NCBI GenBank assembly: GCA_016765435.1
Contig: JAESPY010000069.1
Coordinates: 1 to 6,845, forward strand
Length of the DNA stretch: 6,845 bases
From: Emcibacter sp.
GTDB lineage: Bacteria > Pseudomonadota > Alphaproteobacteria > Sphingomonadales > Emcibacteraceae
Reading direction: 5' to 3'
The position numbers and the translations under genes are program-made. Shown in pieces: positions 5,589 through 6,845 of this stretch. The notes under the pieces were generated by a model, which was given only the letters and a program-made list of their open reading frames with translations, had not been told where the DNA came from and did not search any database. How positions within the stretch are numbered: the first letter of the stretch is position 1; every line of letters begins with the position of its first letter.

Positions 5589-6845
5589 TTAGCCTTCTAT
5601 TTTTGAAAAATCTGCAACCCTGTTCATGGTGCTGCGTATCTGTGCCAGTAACCGTAGGCGGTTCAGGCGCTCTCCCTCATCTTCGCTGTTAACCGTGACC
5701 TTATCAAAGAAAGCATCAATGGTTGGCCGCAATGTGGCCAAGCCGCTCATGGCTTCTTCGAATTTTTCACTTTTCACAGCTTCCTCTGTGGTGCCGGAGA
5801 CTTTTTCCAGCTGCTCAAACAGGTCTTTTTCCTCTGCCAATGTTCCGGCCGTTGGATCGCCTGATATTTTTGTGTCTTTCTTCTCTTCGGCTTTTAATAT
5901 ATTCACCGCCCGTTTATATCCGGTTAACAGATTTGCGCCCTCATCCGTGGACAGAAAGTTCTGTAAAGCCTCGACCCGTGCCAAAAGCCGTACTAGATCA
6001 TCTTCCCCGCCCAGAGAGAAAACCGCCGCAATCAAATCATGGCGCACACCCTGTTCTTTCAAATGAACTTTTAGGCGTTCTGCGAAGAAATCACCCAAGG
6101 CCTGGCCAGCATCCGATAGAATATCTTTCGAATATTGACTCGCCGATGAACCACATAGAGTAATCAACCCTAATCGCAAGCCATTTTCAACAATCAAGCG
6201 AATAATACCCAAAGCGGCCCGGCGTAAAGCGAAGGGGTCTTTCGATCCTGTCGGTTTTTCATCAATACCGAAGAAACCAACCAAGCTATCCAATTTTTCT
6301 GCCAAGGCAACGGAGACACTGACCAAATCGGAAGGACATACATCGCCGGGGCCTTTAGGAGAATAATGGGCGGCAATGGCATTTGAGACTTCAGCGCTTT
6401 CCCCTTCTGCTTCGGCATAATATTTCCCCATCAGGCCTTGCAAGTCGGCGAATTCCCCGACCATGCCCGATACGAGGTCTGCCTTACACAGCAGTGCGGC
6501 GCGTTTGGCCTGCCTCACATCGGCCCCAATCAATCCGGCAATATGGCCCGATAATTCAACCATCCGCGTAACACGTTCGCCAACCGTACCAAGTTTGGCA
6601 TGAAAGACAATATCATCCAAAGCTGGCAGACGGTCTTCCAGTTTGATCTTTAAATCCTGATCCCAGAAAAACTTAGTGTCGGCAAGACGGGCGCGCAGGA
6701 CGCGTTCGTTGCCGTCAATTATTTTTGCACCGTTATCTGTGGTCTTCATATTGGAGACAAAGATAAATTTATTGGCCAGTTTACCGTTGGCATCAACCAC
6801 AGAGAAATATTTCTGGTGGCTTTTCATGGCGCTCGTCAAGGCTTC
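5589..6845 (-). CDS. glyS: Glycyl-tRNA synthetase beta subunit, C-terminal part (5' end outside window)
   Basis: The frame is open to the right edge and shows the last 418 residues of a protein normally about 690-700 aa long. With GlyQ it forms the alpha2beta2 bacterial glycyl-tRNA synthetase, which charges tRNA-Gly in the cytoplasm; the beta subunit mainly recognises tRNA. Recognisable blocks, counted from the first visible residue, are LTSAMKSHQKYF (3-14), LEDRLPALDDIVFHAKLGT (69-87), CKADLVSGMVGEFADLQG (120-137) and the strongly conserved DPFALRRAALGIIRLI (203-218). A C-terminal helical anticodon-binding region follows (about 280-418), ending NRLRLLAQIRSTMNRVADFSKIEG-like, with RLLAQIR and RVADFS typical of GlyS ends. 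The true start lies beyond 6845; the CTG/TTG-like codon near the edge is internal. The stop TAA at 5589-5591 is 4 nt before ppdK. glyQ is expected immediately upstream, outside the window (inference). Confidence 0.96.
   Translation of the reverse strand, partial: EALTSAMKSHQKYFSVVDANGKLANKFIFVSNMKTTDNGAKIIDGNERVLRARLADTKFFWDQDLKIKLEDRLPALDDIVFHAKLGTVGERVTRMVELSGHIAGLIGADVRQAKRAALLCKADLVSGMVGEFADLQGLMGKYYAEAEGESAEVSNAIAAHYSPKGPGDVCPSDLVSVSVALAEKLDSLVGFFGIDEKPTGSKDPFALRRAALGIIRLIVENGLRLGLITLCGSSASQYSKDILSDAGQALGDFFAERLKVHLKEQGVRHDLIAAVFSLGGEDDLVRLLARVEALQNFLSTDEGANLLTGYKRAVNILKAEEKKDTKISGDPTAGTLAEEKDLFEQLEKVSGTTEEAVKSEKFEEAMSGLATLRPTIDAFFDKVTVNSEDEGERLNRLRLLAQIRSTMNRVADFSKIEG
5593..5598 (-). 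promoter_or_regulatory. Ribosome binding site of ppdK, inside the glyS 3' end
   Basis: The minus strand reads AGAAGG, 8 nt before the ppdK ATG (5584). It overlaps the last glyS codons just ahead of its TAA. The strength and spacing are good, supporting the ATG at 5584 and coupled translation in a glyS-ppdK operon. Confidence 0.6.

Overview
The window looks like chromosomal DNA of an alphaproteobacterium. The evidence is the order glyS-ppdK, an arrangement I know from alphaproteobacteria, together with a moderate-GC coding style, a bacterial PPDK and a periplasmic PQQ dehydrogenase. The genus cannot be read from the sequence. All convincing genes lie on the minus strand, so transcription runs from high to low coordinates.

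Right half (6845 down to 2499): a compact three-gene run. It begins with the C-terminal ~418 residues of the glycyl-tRNA synthetase beta subunit (glyS, cut by the window edge). Then comes a complete pyruvate, phosphate dikinase (ppdK, 886 aa, 4-nt gap), followed by a small OsmC-family protein of the YhfA type (140 aa, 2-nt gap). The gaps and the ribosome binding sites inside the preceding genes point to one operon with translational coupling. The three products join translation, PEP/pyruvate interconversion and a probable thiol-based peroxide or redox function.

Middle (2498 to 2179): about 320 bp without a confident gene. It holds a palindromic operator-like site at 2244-2267, and a weak 59-codon plus-strand ORF.

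Left half (2178 down to 1): a 213-aa TetR/AcrR-type regulator, a 95-bp gap, and the N-terminal 480 codons of a PQQ-dependent (quinohemoprotein-type) alcohol dehydrogenase that runs off the left edge. The gap in front of the dehydrogenase and the region in front of the regulator carry the same 13-bp sequence, CGTCAGTGACGGT, in the same orientation. Its core is a perfect inverted repeat (CGTCA-G-TGACG). In front of the dehydrogenase it directly follows a consensus TTGACA. The simplest reading is that the TetR protein represses both its own gene and the dehydrogenase from these two sites, with an alcohol, aldehyde or related compound as inducer. This local circuit is the most interesting item in the window. 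I see no CRISPR array, mobile element, tRNA or rRNA, and no evidence for a wholly new system.
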